Shown here: piece by piece, positions 1-10,230 of the stretch
Numbering within the stretch: the stretch's first letter is position 1
Layout: every line of letters starts with the position of its first letter
Source: an uncultured Caulobacteraceae bacterium
Lineage (GTDB): Bacteria > Pseudomonadota > Alphaproteobacteria > Caulobacterales > Caulobacteraceae
Direction: 5' to 3'
Assembly (NCBI GenBank): GCA_903872075.1
Contig: CAIQJF010000025.1
Location: 44,552-108,551, forward strand
DNA length: 64,000 nt
Program-made: the position numbers and the translations under genes
The notes under the pieces: generated by a model
Databases searched by the model: none
What the model was told of the DNA's origin: nothing
Seen by the model: only the letters and a program-made list of their open reading frames with translations

Positions 1-1
1 G

Positions 2-757
2 CCGCATCTGCCGTTTCTGCGGCGCTACGCGCGCGCCCTGACCGGCGACCAGAACGCCGGCGACGGCCTCGTTCGTCTGACGTTACAGAGCCTCGCGGAC
101 AGCACCCTAGCGCTCGATGACGCCCTCTCGGCGCGGGTCGGCTTGTATCGGCTTTTCCATGAACGATGCTGCGCGCCACAGGCTCCGGACGCCCAGCCAG
201 CTGCGTCCGGCCCAACCGCGCTCATGCGGATCGCGCCGGACTCGCGTCAGGCCTTCCTGCTGACGGCCATGGAAGGTTTCACCCCCAGCGAAGCCGCCCG
301 GATCATGGGGCTTGAATTTGCGAACGTGGAAACGCTCATCAGCCGCGCTCAGCAGGAAATCGACGCGGAACTGTCGACGGACGTCCTCATCATCGAGGAT
401 GAACCGGTGATCGCGGCGGATATCGAGGCGCTGGTCGGTGAGCTAGGACACCGGGTGTCCGGAATGGCGCGCACGCGAGACGAGGCGACAGCCGCCGCGG
501 CGAAGTTTCCCCCAGGACTGGTTCTCGCGGACATCCAACTGGCCGACGGATCTTCCGGCATTGACGCCGTCCGGGACATATTGGTCGACGTCGATGCTCC
601 GGTGATCTTCATCACCGCATTCCCGGAACGACTGCTCACAGGCGACCGTCCGGAGCCAGCTTTTCTGATCACCAAGCCGTTTGACCCGGTGACCGTCAAA
701 GCCGCCATCGGCCAGGCGCTGTTCTTCCACAAGCGCCGCGCCACCGCGCCGTCCTGA
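2..757 (+). CDS. phyR: PhyR-like anti-anti-sigma response regulator (sigma-like domain plus receiver), 5' end truncated by window
   Basis: Open frame from base 2 (PHLPFLRRYARALTGDQNAGDGLV...) continuous with the 143..757 ORF; sigma-like N-terminus then receiver domain (VLIIEDEPVIAADIEALVGELGH...LVLADIQLADGSSGIDA...VIFITAFPE). Confidence 0.88.
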   Translation, partial: PHLPFLRRYARALTGDQNAGDGLVRLTLQSLADSTLALDDALSARVGLYRLFHERCCAPQAPDAQPAASGPTALMRIAPDSRQAFLLTAMEGFTPSEAARIMGLEFANVETLISRAQQEIDAELSTDVLIIEDEPVIAADIEALVGELGHRVSGMARTRDEATAAAAKFPPGLVLADIQLADGSSGIDAVRDILVDVDAPVIFITAFPERLLTGDRPEPAFLITKPFDPVTVKAAIGQALFFHKRRATAPS

Positions 758-758
758 G

Positions 759-1151
759 CTATTTGCGCGCGGGCTTGTCGTCGAGAAAGGCTTTGAGCGC
801 CTCACCCAGGTATTTGGGATTGCGGATCGCCATGAGGCCTGCGCCGGCCGCAGCGACCGCCGCCATGACCGGCTTTTCCTGAACAAGGGTCAGCGCGCGC
901 TCAAGCAGGTTTCCAGCGACCTGCGCGGGGGTCTTCGGCGCCGACCTCCGACCTCCAATCGCCAGGACAAGACCCAGCAAGCCCATGAGAAGCGCGACCA
1001 CCAAGGCGACGGCGCCAGCCGCCCCGGCCCGACCAAGGCGAGGCTCGGCCAGCGCATAGAGGGCGAAGGCCAGGGCCACCACCACGACGCCCGCAGCTGC
1101 GGCGAAAACCGCCGCTGCCGTCAGGGCCATCAGGACGCGACGGAAAATCAC
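759..1151 (-). CDS. Small membrane protein, holin-superfamily/YqjE-like
   Basis: 130 aa with two hydrophobic helices and a charged tail; overlaps the DUF883 gene at 1148-1151. Confidence 0.55.
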   Translation of the reverse strand: MIFRRVLMALTAAAVFAAAAGVVVVALAFALYALAEPRLGRAGAAGAVALVVALLMGLLGLVLAIGGRRSAPKTPAQVAGNLLERALTLVQEKPVMAAVAAAGAGLMAIRNPKYLGEALKAFLDDKPARK

Positions 1152-1477
1152 TTGCCGCGACTGGACAAAAGCACGCCGAGAAGGAAGCCGACGCCGAGAC
1201 CGGCAAGAGCGGCGGTGACGGGACGTTCCTTCACCCGCTCGACAACGTAACGTTGAGCGTCATCCACGGTCGCGGGCCCCGAATAACCGTGCGTCTGGGC
1301 GCGCACCGCCTCGATACCATCCCGTATCACGCGCTCGGCGACCTTGGCGGCCTCGGTGAGGCGGCGTTCCGCCTGGGCCAGACCCTCTCTCAAAGCGCGT
1401 TGCGCCTGGTCGGCGGCAGCGTTGTCCCCAGTGGCGTCATCGTGGTCCGCGGACGACATCGAGGGATCGGCGGACAT
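1148..1477 (-). CDS. DUF883 (ElaB/YqjD-like) membrane-anchored protein
   Basis: Amphipathic helix and C-terminal VTAALAGLGVGFLLGVLLSSR anchor typical of the YqjD/ElaB family. Confidence 0.65.
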   Translation of the reverse strand: MSADPSMSSADHDDATGDNAAADQAQRALREGLAQAERRLTEAAKVAERVIRDGIEAVRAQTHGYSGPATVDDAQRYVVERVKERPVTAALAGLGVGFLLGVLLSSRGK

Positions 1478-1605
1478 GGAAAATCTCCGGAGACAGACAA
1501 CAAGGCGACCATGCCCGAAATTGCTGACTAGCTCACGCTTTTTTCCGAGCCTAGTCTGAAGCCCGTTGCGCCGCCAGGCGAGCCACGCAACGCCAGGGTG
1601 ACCAG

Positions 1606-3060
1606 ATGACCGGGCGAGGGTTCCAGCCTATCGACCCTACACGACGGGAAGCCGAGCGATCCGCGCTTGCGCTTGCCGCAGCTGACGTCGGAGAACATGA
1701 GTGGGACGTTGTGCGGGACGAGTGGTTCGTCTCGGTGCGACTGGCTTCACTCACAGGCCTGACACCCGGCGCGCGGCCAGCCCGCGACGGCGAAGCGCTA
1801 TACGACCACGTGCATCCAGGCGATGTTGACACCTTGCGGGGAGAGGTCGGCGAAGGGCTGCGCCTGCGGGATCGCTATGACGCCCGGTTCCGGTTTATCC
1901 GTCCGGACAACGGCCGATTGATGTGGCTGCAGGGCGCGGCGTTGGCCGTACGCGGAGATCATGGCCAGTTGCTGAAGACGGTCGGCGTCGTGCGCGACAT
2001 CTCCGCGGACAAGGGTGAGGCGGATCACCGTGAAGCCCTCCTCGCCGAACTCGATCATCGCATCAAGAATGTTCTCGCCTCCGTGCAATCTCTGGCGGCG
2101 CAGTCGGCGCGGCGAACGGTGTCCATCGAGGCGTTCCTCGAAACGTTCTTCGGTCGACTGGACGCGATGGCGGCGGCGCACACGCTCCTGACGGCGACCC
2201 GGTGGCGGGGGGCGGAACTCGGTCATATCGCCGCCGCCGAACTCGGCGGGCTGGCGCCCGGCCAGGCGCGGTGGGAAGGCCCCGACCTCCTCCTGAATCC
2301 ACGCGCCACGCACGCGCTCACGCTCGCCTTGCATGAACTCAGCGCCAACGCGGTCAAATATGGCGCCCTTTCCACGGACACCGGCCGGGTTGACGTCAAC
2401 TGGCGGGTCTCGGCCAAGGGCGGTTTTCAACTGGTCTGGACAGAAACTGGCGGACCTATCGTCGCGCCGCCGGCGCGGAGAGGGTTCGGCTCGACTCTGC
2501 TGGAACGCGTCACCGGCAAGGAAATAGATGGCGCCGTGGGTCTGGATTTCCGGCCGGAGGGCCTGCAGGCGACTTTGACGGCCGGGCCGGCGGCCCTTGC
2601 CTCTGAGACCCACCCCGAACGCGTGATGCCCCTATCGGCAGGCCAGTCGCCGACGCGAACGGAGCCCCAGGGCGGCGCCTCCCGCGGCGGCGGAACGGAG
2701 GCGGATATCAGCGGCCTTCGTGTCCTCATTGTCGAAGACGCGGTTCTTCTGGCCCTTGAGCTCGAATCAGGTCTCAGCGGCTGCGGTGCGGAGGTGGTGG
2801 GGTCGGCCGCGGATCTCGACGAGGGTCGCCGGCTCCTGTCCCTGGAGTTCGATGTGGCGATCCTGGACGTGAACCTGAACGGAAAATCTGTCGCCCCACT
2901 GGCGGAATCGCTCGCGGGACGGGGAATACCGTTCATATTCGCAACCGGCTACGGCGCAGCTGGCGCGGCGCCCGAAGGTTTTTCGGCCCCGGTGGTCAGA
3001 AAACCGTACAATATCCGCCAGATCGCGACGGCGCTCGCGGCGGCGACCGGGCGGGTCTGA
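1606..3060 (+). CDS. PAS-domain HWE-type sensor histidine kinase with C-terminal receiver domain
   Basis: PAS region, ALLAELDHRIKNVLASVQSLAAQSAR H-box, HELSANAVKYGALS N-box, C-terminal receiver (LRVLIVEDAVLLALELESGL...VAILDVNLNG). Confidence 0.85.
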   Translation: MTGRGFQPIDPTRREAERSALALAAADVGEHEWDVVRDEWFVSVRLASLTGLTPGARPARDGEALYDHVHPGDVDTLRGEVGEGLRLRDRYDARFRFIRPDNGRLMWLQGAALAVRGDHGQLLKTVGVVRDISADKGEADHREALLAELDHRIKNVLASVQSLAAQSARRTVSIEAFLETFFGRLDAMAAAHTLLTATRWRGAELGHIAAAELGGLAPGQARWEGPDLLLNPRATHALTLALHELSANAVKYGALSTDTGRVDVNWRVSAKGGFQLVWTETGGPIVAPPARRGFGSTLLERVTGKEIDGAVGLDFRPEGLQATLTAGPAALASETHPERVMPLSAGQSPTRTEPQGGASRGGGTEADISGLRVLIVEDAVLLALELESGLSGCGAEVVGSAADLDEGRRLLSLEFDVAILDVNLNGKSVAPLAESLAGRGIPFIFATGYGAAGAAPEGFSAPVVRKPYNIRQIATALAAATGRV

Positions 3061-3150
3061 ATCCGCCCGTGGGAGTCGTTGGTAAAGAGGGTCTTAACAC
3101 TCTTGGCTCAATCATCCGGGCTCAGCTCGAGGGTTGCGGGAGACAGTACG

Positions 3151-5472
3151 ATGGCCAGAGCAGTGCGACCGCGCATCGGGACCGGGCGGGGCAGTCTCGC
3201 CGCCCGGCTTGGACTGGACCAGCTTCGCCAACGGCTCGGGGCCGGCTTGTTTCTCGGGGCCGGAGGGCTTCTGAGCGCAGACCTCCTGTCCTACCGCGCC
3301 GGCGACCCCAGCCTCGACACGGCCTCCGCCGGGCCTGTGACCAACTGGTTTGGCGCCATTGGGGCCGATGCCGCCGATGTGGCGCTCCAGACTTTCGGCC
3401 TCGGCGCGTGGGTTGTCGCCCTTGCCCTGACCGGAGCGGGCCTTGTGGGCATCCTCCGTCCGGGCGGCGCAGCGCGACCCGCACGCGTGTTGCTGAGATT
3501 CGCCGCCGCCGTGTTCGGCGTGATCGCCCTGGCCGTAGCGCTCGCCGCGCCGCCGCCGCCGACCGCCTGGCCCCTCGCGGCCGGCCTCGGCGGCCTGGCG
3601 GGAGACGCGCTCCTCTCGCTCGCGGTTGATCCTTTCAACGTCGTGGCGCCGGCGGCCGCCCGTTGGCTCGTTGGAGGGCTCTCCGCGGTTCTTGGCCTGA
3701 CCGCCATGGCGTTCACGCTGGAACTGAGAAGCGTCAAGCGGATCAGCCCGGTCATTGCAAAGGCGCCAAAGGCGAAACGGGTCCCGCCGGCGCCGGCCCG
3801 GGACCTGCCGGAGACACCCCGGGTCGAGGACGAGACCGAGGAAGACGAGGTCGACACCTTGCGGACCGCCGGCGAATCGACGGTGACACCCTTGGCGATC
3901 AAACCGCCAAAGCCGTCCGTCCGGGCGTCCGACCGCGAGGCCCGCGAGACGCAACCCTCGCTGCCGTTCGGCGAACCCGGCTTCCGCCTGCCGGAACTGA
4001 TCATGTTGACCAAGCCCAAACCCCGCGCCTCGGCCTTCGACGCCGAAGCGCTTCGCCAGAACGCCCAGTTGCTAGAGACGGTTCTGGCGGAATTCGGCGT
4101 TCGCGGGCAGATCGACCACATCAGACCCGGCCCCGTGGTGACCCTTTATGAACTCGCGCCCGCCGCCGGGGTCAAATCAGCGCGCGTTGTCGCCCTTTCC
4201 GACGATATCGCCAGATCCATGAGCGTCGCGGCCTGCCGCGTCAGCGTCGTTCCCGGTCGAAACGCCATCGGCATCGAACTGCCGAACGCGCGCCGTGAAA
4301 CGGTCTACCTGCGGGATCTGCTGTCCAGCGCCGAGTACGAAAAAGCCAGTCAGTCCCTACCCCTCGCCCTGGGTGAGACGATCGGCGGCGAACCCTACAT
4401 TGTCGATCTGGCCAAGATGCCTCACCTGCTCATCGCCGGCACCACCGGCTCGGGCAAGTCGGTGGGGGTCAACGCCATGATCCTGTCGATCCTCTATCGC
4501 CTGCCGCCGGAGAAGTGCCGCTTCATCATGATCGACCCGAAGATGCTGGAATTGTCCGTCTATGACGGTATTCCGCATCTCCTGGCGCCAGTCGTCACCG
4601 ACCCGAAGAAGGCTATCGTCGCGCTCAAGTGGACCGTCCGCGAGATGGAAGACCGTTACCGCCGCATGTCGAAGATCGGCGTGCGAAACGTGGCGGGCTA
4701 CAATGAGCGGGCGCGCGAGGCCCTGGCGCGGGGCGAACACTTCGTCCGCACCGTGCAGACGGGGTTCGATGAGCAGGGCCGGCCGGTCTTCGAGGAAGAA
4801 AAGCTCCGCCCCGAACCGATGCCCTATCTGGTGGTCGTGATCGACGAAGTGGCCGACCTCATGATGGTGGCCGGCAAAGACATCGAGGGCGCGGTTCAGC
4901 GGCTGGCCCAGATGGCCCGCGCCGCGGGCATACACCTGATCATGGCCACCCAGAGACCCTCGGTCGATGTGATCACCGGCACCATCAAAGCCAACTTCCC
5001 GACGCGGATCAGCTTCCAGGTGACCTCCAAGATCGATTCGCGGACGATCATGGGCGAGCAAGGCGCCGAACAGCTGCTGGGCATGGGGGATATGCTCTAC
5101 ATGGCCGGCGGTGGCCGCATTACCCGGCTTCACGGACCCTATGTGGATGACGAGGAAGTCATCAAGGTCGCGAAGTTCCTTCGGGATCAGGGCGAGCCGC
5201 AATACCTGGAGGACGTGACCGCCCTGCCGGACGAGGATGGAGACGGCGCTGGCGGCGGCGGGGACGATGGCCCAGGCGGGAACGATCTCTACGACCAGGC
5301 GGTGGCGGTCGTCACCCGCGATCGCAAGGCCTCGACGAGCTACATCCAACGTCGACTTCAGATCGGCTACAATCGGGCGGCCTCCCTGATCGAGCGCATG
5401 GAACAGGAGGGGGTGGTGAGCGCCGCGAATCACGCGGGAAAGCGTGACATTCTCGCCGGCCCGCCGCCTTGA
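3151..5472 (+). CDS. ftsK: DNA translocase FtsK
   Basis: N-terminal TM region; [20 protein letters not shown] Walker [17 protein letters not shown] Walker B; C-terminal gamma domain. Start chosen at [10 protein letters not shown] rather than ORF start 3079. Confidence 0.93.
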   Translation: MARAVRPRIGTGRGSLAARLGLDQLRQRLGAGLFLGAGGLLSADLLSYRAGDPSLDTASAGPVTNWFGAIGADAADVALQTFGLGAWVVALALTGAGLVGILRPGGAARPARVLLRFAAAVFGVIALAVALAAPPPPTAWPLAAGLGGLAGDALLSLAVDPFNVVAPAAARWLVGGLSAVLGLTAMAFTLELRSVKRISPVIAKAPKAKRVPPAPARDLPETPRVEDETEEDEVDTLRTAGESTVTPLAIKPPKPSVRASDREARETQPSLPFGEPGFRLPELIMLTKPKPRASAFDAEALRQNAQLLETVLAEFGVRGQIDHIRPGPVVTLYELAPAAGVKSARVVALSDDIARSMSVAACRVSVVPGRNAIGIELPNARRETVYLRDLLSSAEYEKASQSLPLALGETIGGEPYIVDLAKMPHLLIAGTTGSGKSVGVNAMILSILYRLPPEKCRFIMIDPKMLELSVYDGIPHLLAPVVTDPKKAIVALKWTVREMEDRYRRMSKIGVRNVAGYNERAREALARGEHFVRTVQTGFDEQGRPVFEEEKLRPEPMPYLVVVIDEVADLMMVAGKDIEGAVQRLAQMARAAGIHLIMATQRPSVDVITGTIKANFPTRISFQVTSKIDSRTIMGEQGAEQLLGMGDMLYMAGGGRITRLHGPYVDDEEVIKVAKFLRDQGEPQYLEDVTALPDEDGDGAGGGGDDGPGGNDLYDQAVAVVTRDRKASTSYIQRRLQIGYNRAASLIERMEQEGVVSAANHAGKRDILAGPPP

Positions 5473-6122
5473 CCCGCCTGGCCCTCGCCGCCGCGCTGTT
5501 CGCGCTTGGCCTGACAGCGTCGGTGCAGTCCGCCCAGAGCCAGACCCCGCCCGCGGCGCTCTCCGCCGCGGACGGCCACGACGTCTCCAGATCCGTCGCC
5601 TATCTTCAGGGCCTGACGAACGCTGAGGGGCGGTTCGTACAGACGGACGGTCGCGGAGGGCAAACCGCGGGGACATTCCATCTGCAACGGCCAGGCCGGG
5701 CCCGCTTTGACTACGATCCCCCGTCTGGCCTGGTGGTGGCCTGCGACAACGGCATGGTGGCGGTGCTCGACCGGCGCCTGAAAACCCTCCACACCTATCC
5801 GCTGAACCAGACGCCGTTGGCTTTGTTTCTGGCCCGGGAAATCCGCCTTGATCGCGGTGTGGTCGTCAGGGAAGTCAGGCATGACGTCGGGGCTATGACC
5901 CTCGTCGCAGAGGATGGCCGGGGGAAGCTGAAAGGCCGGATCGCCCTCACCTTCACGGAATCGCCGATCCGCCTCACGGGCTGGACGCTTACCGACGCGC
6001 GAGGCGGCGTGGTGACGGTTCGCCTGGCGAATTTTGCCAAGTCCGCGCCGAGAGACACGGACTTCTTCAGGCTGCAGGATCCCCACAGGTCGGCCACGCC
6101 GGAGCCCGAAGTCGGAAGATAG
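5469..6122 (+). CDS. lolA: Outer-membrane lipoprotein carrier LolA family protein
   Basis: Signal peptide, [45 protein letters not shown] start overlapping the ftsK stop. Confidence 0.82.
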   Translation: MTRLALAAALFALGLTASVQSAQSQTPPAALSAADGHDVSRSVAYLQGLTNAEGRFVQTDGRGGQTAGTFHLQRPGRARFDYDPPSGLVVACDNGMVAVLDRRLKTLHTYPLNQTPLALFLAREIRLDRGVVVREVRHDVGAMTLVAEDGRGKLKGRIALTFTESPIRLTGWTLTDARGGVVTVRLANFAKSAPRDTDFFRLQDPHRSATPEPEVGR

Positions 6123-6169
6123 GCCCGAACGCCATTTCGCCCCACCGCTGCGTTGGCTAGAGATGGTCC

Positions 6170-6973
6170 ATGAAACTGCGAATTGCCTCCTGGAACGTCA
6201 ATTCCGTGCGCCTGCGCGTCGATCAGCTCGCGCGGTTCGCAGAAGAGCAAGCCCCGGACGTCCTCTGCCTGCAGGAAATCAAATGTCAGGAAGCGGAGTT
6301 TCCATCGGAAGCCCTTGCTCAGGCCGGCTACGCCCACCTCAGGATCAAGGGACAGAAGGGCTGGCACGGGGTCGCCATCGCCTCGCGCCTGTCGATTGAG
6401 GACGCGCCTGCGCCTTTGCTTTGCCGCGAAGGCCATGCGCGTCATGTGTCCGCGACCGTCGCCGGTGTGGAGATTCACAATCTCTATGTTCCGGCCGGTG
6501 GCGACATCCCGGATTCAACCGTGAACCCGAAGTTCGCCCACAAGCTCGACTTCCTCGCGCGGCTCACCAAGGCGATGGCCGAACGCCGGCCCGAGGCGCC
6601 GTTGCTGATCGCCGGGGACCTGAATGTCGCGCCGGGAGAGTATGACGTGTGGAATCACAGGCACATGTCCAAAGTCGTCAGCCACACGCCGGTGGAAGTC
6701 GCCGCCATGGCGGCGCTGCAAGGCACACTCGGCTTTATCGATCTCCACCGCGAAGCCACGCCCGAGCCAGCAAAGCTGGCGTCCTGGTGGAGTTACCGCG
6801 CGGCCGACTTCCGCGCCTCGAACCGAGGGCTGCGCCTGGACCACATCTGGATAACGCCCGGACTGCGCGTTGCGGCGGACGCCTGTGGCCTTTCAGCAAA
6901 GATCCACGACGACGTCCGCGCCTGGGAGCGGCCCAGCGATCATGCGCCGGTCACGATCGACCTCCAGGTCTAA
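6170..6973 (+). CDS. xthA: Exodeoxyribonuclease III
   Basis: MKLRIASWNVNSVRLRVDQL...LCLQEIKCQ...LDHIWITPGL...PSDHAPVTIDL. Confidence 0.92.
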   Translation: MKLRIASWNVNSVRLRVDQLARFAEEQAPDVLCLQEIKCQEAEFPSEALAQAGYAHLRIKGQKGWHGVAIASRLSIEDAPAPLLCREGHARHVSATVAGVEIHNLYVPAGGDIPDSTVNPKFAHKLDFLARLTKAMAERRPEAPLLIAGDLNVAPGEYDVWNHRHMSKVVSHTPVEVAAMAALQGTLGFIDLHREATPEPAKLASWWSYRAADFRASNRGLRLDHIWITPGLRVAADACGLSAKIHDDVRAWERPSDHAPVTIDLQV

Positions 6974-6993
6974 CCCAAGCGCAGAGCACCAGC

Positions 6994-7680
6994 CTAAGGC
7001 GCGAGGCGATAGCCGCCAGCCTCCGTGATCAACAGGCGGGACTGACCTTGTTCGGGCTCGATCTTCTGCCGGAGGCGATAGACATGCGTTTCGAGCGTGT
7101 GCGTGGTCACCCCGGCATTGTAGCCCCAGACCTCGGCCAGCAGTTCCTCTCGCGTGACCGGCTTCGCGCCAGCTCGATATAAATATTTGAGTATGTTGGA
7201 TTCTTTGTCAGTCAGCCGCAGCTTCCGGCCCTTCTGATCCACCAGCAGCCTCCCCGCGGGATGGAAGGCGTAGGGCCCGACCTTGAGGGTCACATCCTCG
7301 GATTGCTCATGAGCACGGAGCTGCGCGCGAATTCTGGCCAACAGCACCGTGAAACGGAAGGGCTTGGTGACATAATCGCTTGCGCCCGCTTCAAGCCCGA
7401 GAACGGTTTCCGCCTCGCCGTCGGCGGCGGTGAGCATGATCACCGGAGCGCTCACGCCGGCTTCACGCAACAGAGCGCACGCTTCCCGGCCGTTGATGTC
7501 TGGCAGGTCGAGGTCCATCAAGATGAGATCGGGGCGAATTTCGGCCGCCGCCGTCACGCCCTCCAACGCCGTCGGCGCGCCGTGGGTGGCGAATTCCGAT
7601 TGCTGTTCCAATTGCTCGCGGAGCAACGCGCGGAGATCGTCGTCGTCGTCGATGATCAGGATGGTCTTAGGTTGCGCCAT
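6994..7680 (-). CDS. OmpR/PhoB-family response regulator transcription factor
   Basis: ILIIDDDDDLRALL receiver plus winged helix (LTDKESNILKYLYRAGAKPVTREELLAEVWGYN...LETHVYRLRQKIE). Confidence 0.88.
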   Translation of the reverse strand: MAQPKTILIIDDDDDLRALLREQLEQQSEFATHGAPTALEGVTAAAEIRPDLILMDLDLPDINGREACALLREAGVSAPVIMLTAADGEAETVLGLEAGASDYVTKPFRFTVLLARIRAQLRAHEQSEDVTLKVGPYAFHPAGRLLVDQKGRKLRLTDKESNILKYLYRAGAKPVTREELLAEVWGYNAGVTTHTLETHVYRLRQKIEPEQGQSRLLITEAGGYRLAP

Positions 7681-7740
7681 GGCCGGGAGCATGCACCCTT
7701 TGGGGCTAAATCGCCAACCATCACAACGAGGTCAGGGCCG

Positions 7741-8259
7741 ATGATCTTTCCTGTCTCGGCCGACGGCTGGATGGCGCTTCCCGCAGGCGCGGTCCGTTGC
7801 GCGATCGGGCGCGGCGGCGTCTGCGCAGCGTCGGAGAAGCGGGAAGGCGATGGACGGACGCCGGCCGGCCTTTGGCCCGTCAGACGGGTCCTTTGGCGAC
7901 CCGATCGCGGACGCCAACCCGCCAGCCAACTATCGACCGCGGCGATCAACCCCCACGACGGCTGGTGCGACGCGCCCAACGACGAGTCGTACAATCGTGC
8001 TGTGACCCTGCCCTATCCCGCCAGCGCCGAACATCTGTGGCGCGACGATCATCTGTACGATCGGGTGGTGGTTCTCGGGCACAATGACGATCCTGTTGTC
8101 TCCGGGGCCGGCTCGGCGATCTTTCTGCACCTGGCGCGACCGGATTTTTCACCCACCGAAGGGTGTGTCGCGCTCGCGGCCGCAGCGATGGAGCAGTTTC
8201 TGAGTGTGTGCGCCCCGGGCGATTTGCTGGCGATTACCCTTCCCAGCGGAGATATCTAA
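7741..8259 (+). CDS. L,D-transpeptidase (YkuD-like) family protein
   Basis: AIGRGGVCAASEKREGDGRTPAGLWPVRRVLWRP...GSAIFLHLARPDFSPTEGCVALA catalytic motif; ATG at 7741 preferred over long ORF start. Confidence 0.75.
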   Translation: MIFPVSADGWMALPAGAVRCAIGRGGVCAASEKREGDGRTPAGLWPVRRVLWRPDRGRQPASQLSTAAINPHDGWCDAPNDESYNRAVTLPYPASAEHLWRDDHLYDRVVVLGHNDDPVVSGAGSAIFLHLARPDFSPTEGCVALAAAAMEQFLSVCAPGDLLAITLPSGDI

Positions 8260-8930
8260 GCGTGAGCCCGCGCGCCGAACAGGGCCGACCCGACCCGGAC
8301 AGCCGTCGATCCGTGTCGTATCGCGACTTCGAAATCGGAACTCATGCCCATGGAAAGCCCTCGCAGGCCGTTTCGCCCCGCCAGTTTCGCCAGCAGGGCA
8401 AAATGAGGTCCCGGTGGCTCCGCCTCTGGCGGAATGCACATCAAGCCCTCCGGGTGCAAATCGTAGACGTTCCGGCAACGCGCCACGAAGGCGTCGGTCT
8501 CATCGGGGCGGACACCGGCCTTCTGCGGCTCCTCGCCGGTATTCACCTGCACAAAGACCCGCGGAGCTCGGCCCAGACGTTGAATTTCAGCGGCCAGGCG
8601 CTCGGCAAGCCTGTCGCGATCAAGGGTCTCGATCACATCGAACAGATTCAGGGCCTCACGCACCTTGTTTGTCTGAAGCGGCCCGATGAGCCTCAGCTCC
8701 AGCCCCTGCCGGTGGTCCGCCCAACGTTGGGCCGCCTCCTGGACACGGTTCTCACCGAAAACCGTTTGACCCGCGGCGAGGACGGGGGCGACGGCGGGCC
8801 AGGGCTGCTGCTTGGACACGGCGGTAAGTTGCACCTCCGCCGGGTCCCGGCCCGCCTGCCGGGCGGCGTCGGCCATGCGGCGGAGAATGTCCGCGCGCGC
8901 CGCGGCCGGGTCGAATTCGCTACCGTCCAT
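8256..8930 (-). CDS. YggS-family pyridoxal-phosphate homeostasis protein
   Basis: AVSKQQPWPAVAPVLAAGQTVFGENRVQEA...HLIGPLQTNK-type region, GLMCIPPEAE, LSMGMSSDFEVAIRHGSTAVRVGSALFG. Confidence 0.9.
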   Translation of the reverse strand: MDGSEFDPAAARADILRRMADAARQAGRDPAEVQLTAVSKQQPWPAVAPVLAAGQTVFGENRVQEAAQRWADHRQGLELRLIGPLQTNKVREALNLFDVIETLDRDRLAERLAAEIQRLGRAPRVFVQVNTGEEPQKAGVRPDETDAFVARCRNVYDLHPEGLMCIPPEAEPPGPHFALLAKLAGRNGLRGLSMGMSSDFEVAIRHGSTAVRVGSALFGARAHA

Positions 8931-8932
8931 CT

Positions 8933-9544
8933 ATGACCTCCGACCTTGACCTGTTCTGGCGAACGACGCGGAAGCTAGGCTTGCCGAGCCGGCGGCGGAA
9001 GGGCTTGCCGCCGCTGCTGTTCTTCACCGACCCCGCTCGCACGCCGCATCCAGAAGCGATCGTCCGCCGGCTCCCACGTGGCTCGGGGGTTGTCTACCGC
9101 AGCTTCGGCGCACCCGATGCACTCGAAACGGGCCGTCGGCTGGCCCGCATCGCCAGTGGGCGCGGTGTGTTGATGTTCGTCGGTGCGGATATCGGTCTCG
9201 CCATCGCCATCAACGCCCATGGCATTCATCTGCCTGAGCGCCTGTCCAGGCGCTCAGGCGTGAACAGTCGATTGCGCGGCCGTTTCGTGCTCACAGCCGC
9301 CGCCCATGGTCTGCGCCCCGCACTCCGTGCCCGGCGGTTGGGACTGGACGCGATTGTGGTGTCGGCGATCTTTCCCAGCCAAAGCCCCTCGGCGGGGCCG
9401 CCCCTGGGGCCGCGACGGCTCGCGGCTCTCGTCCGCTCGGCGAAGATGCCAGTCTATGGGCTGGGGGGCGTGAATGCGCGAACCGTGAAGGCCCTGACCC
9501 GCACCGGCGTCATTGGGGGCGCGGCTGTCGGCGGCATGAGTTGA
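8933..9544 (+). CDS. Thiamine phosphate synthase-like (ThiE family) protein
   Basis: LLFFTDPARTPHPEAIVRRLPRGSGVVYRSF...GLAIAINAHGIHLPE...VSAIFPSQSPSAGPPLGP. Confidence 0.78.
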   Translation: MTSDLDLFWRTTRKLGLPSRRRKGLPPLLFFTDPARTPHPEAIVRRLPRGSGVVYRSFGAPDALETGRRLARIASGRGVLMFVGADIGLAIAINAHGIHLPERLSRRSGVNSRLRGRFVLTAAAHGLRPALRARRLGLDAIVVSAIFPSQSPSAGPPLGPRRLAALVRSAKMPVYGLGGVNARTVKALTRTGVIGGAAVGGMS

Positions 9545-9582
9545 CTGCCTGTGGGCCAAAGGCTCCGGCCACGCCGGCAGAG

Positions 9583-9978
9583 CTAGAACTTGAAGGTCGT
9601 TTCCAGCCGGACCCGTGGGGCCGCGCCTTGCGGATCGATGACCCGCTGATTGATCGACGGGCTCGGCGCCAGGCTCACGGCGCCGCCGATGTGAAGCCGG
9701 GGGGTAAGCTTGTAGTACAGACCCGGTTGCACGTCGCGCCACTCACTGAAGCGATCCGTGCGCTGCTCAACGCCGAGCCGAAGGCCCCAGCGTCCCTTGC
9801 GGGAGTCCCACTCCAGTGTACGGCCAAGCGTTACTGGTCCCGGCGCATAGGCGGCGGAGGAGAAGTCGTTGCCGACCAGCATCACGCTCGCGCCTTCCGG
9901 CGCGGCGACAGCGCTCGCGCCGGCCGCCACGACGGCGGCTGCGAAGATCGCCAATGCTGTCAGCTTTGCCGACGTCAT
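9583..9978 (-). CDS. ntrZ: Small secreted protein, NtrZ-like
   Basis: Signal peptide (MTSAKLTALAIFAAAVVAAGASAVAAPEG) and beta-rich mature part; position next to DUF3576-leuS-lptE-holA-parB matches the remembered location of Caulobacter ntrZ; ATG at 9978. Confidence 0.5.
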   Translation of the reverse strand: MTSAKLTALAIFAAAVVAAGASAVAAPEGASVMLVGNDFSSAAYAPGPVTLGRTLEWDSRKGRWGLRLGVEQRTDRFSEWRDVQPGLYYKLTPRLHIGGAVSLAPSPSINQRVIDPQGAAPRVRLETTFKF

Positions 9979-10230
9979 CCGAACTTGCCTCTTTCCCCAG
10001 TGCCTGAACGCAACAGCGACAGTTTGACGCTTGTTGACAGATAAAGGGGGGCCAGGGCGCCACGTCAATCCATCGCCCCTCAAATTCACCCGGTGGCGCT
10101 CGGAACGCCTCAAGCTGTGGCTCCACGGCAACGCGATTGGATTTGGCGCATACGCCGGGATGTTATAGACGCAGGTGCCGAGGGCGACGAGGCTTGGCTC
10201 CCCAGGAGCGCCGATCATCAAGTGGAACCT

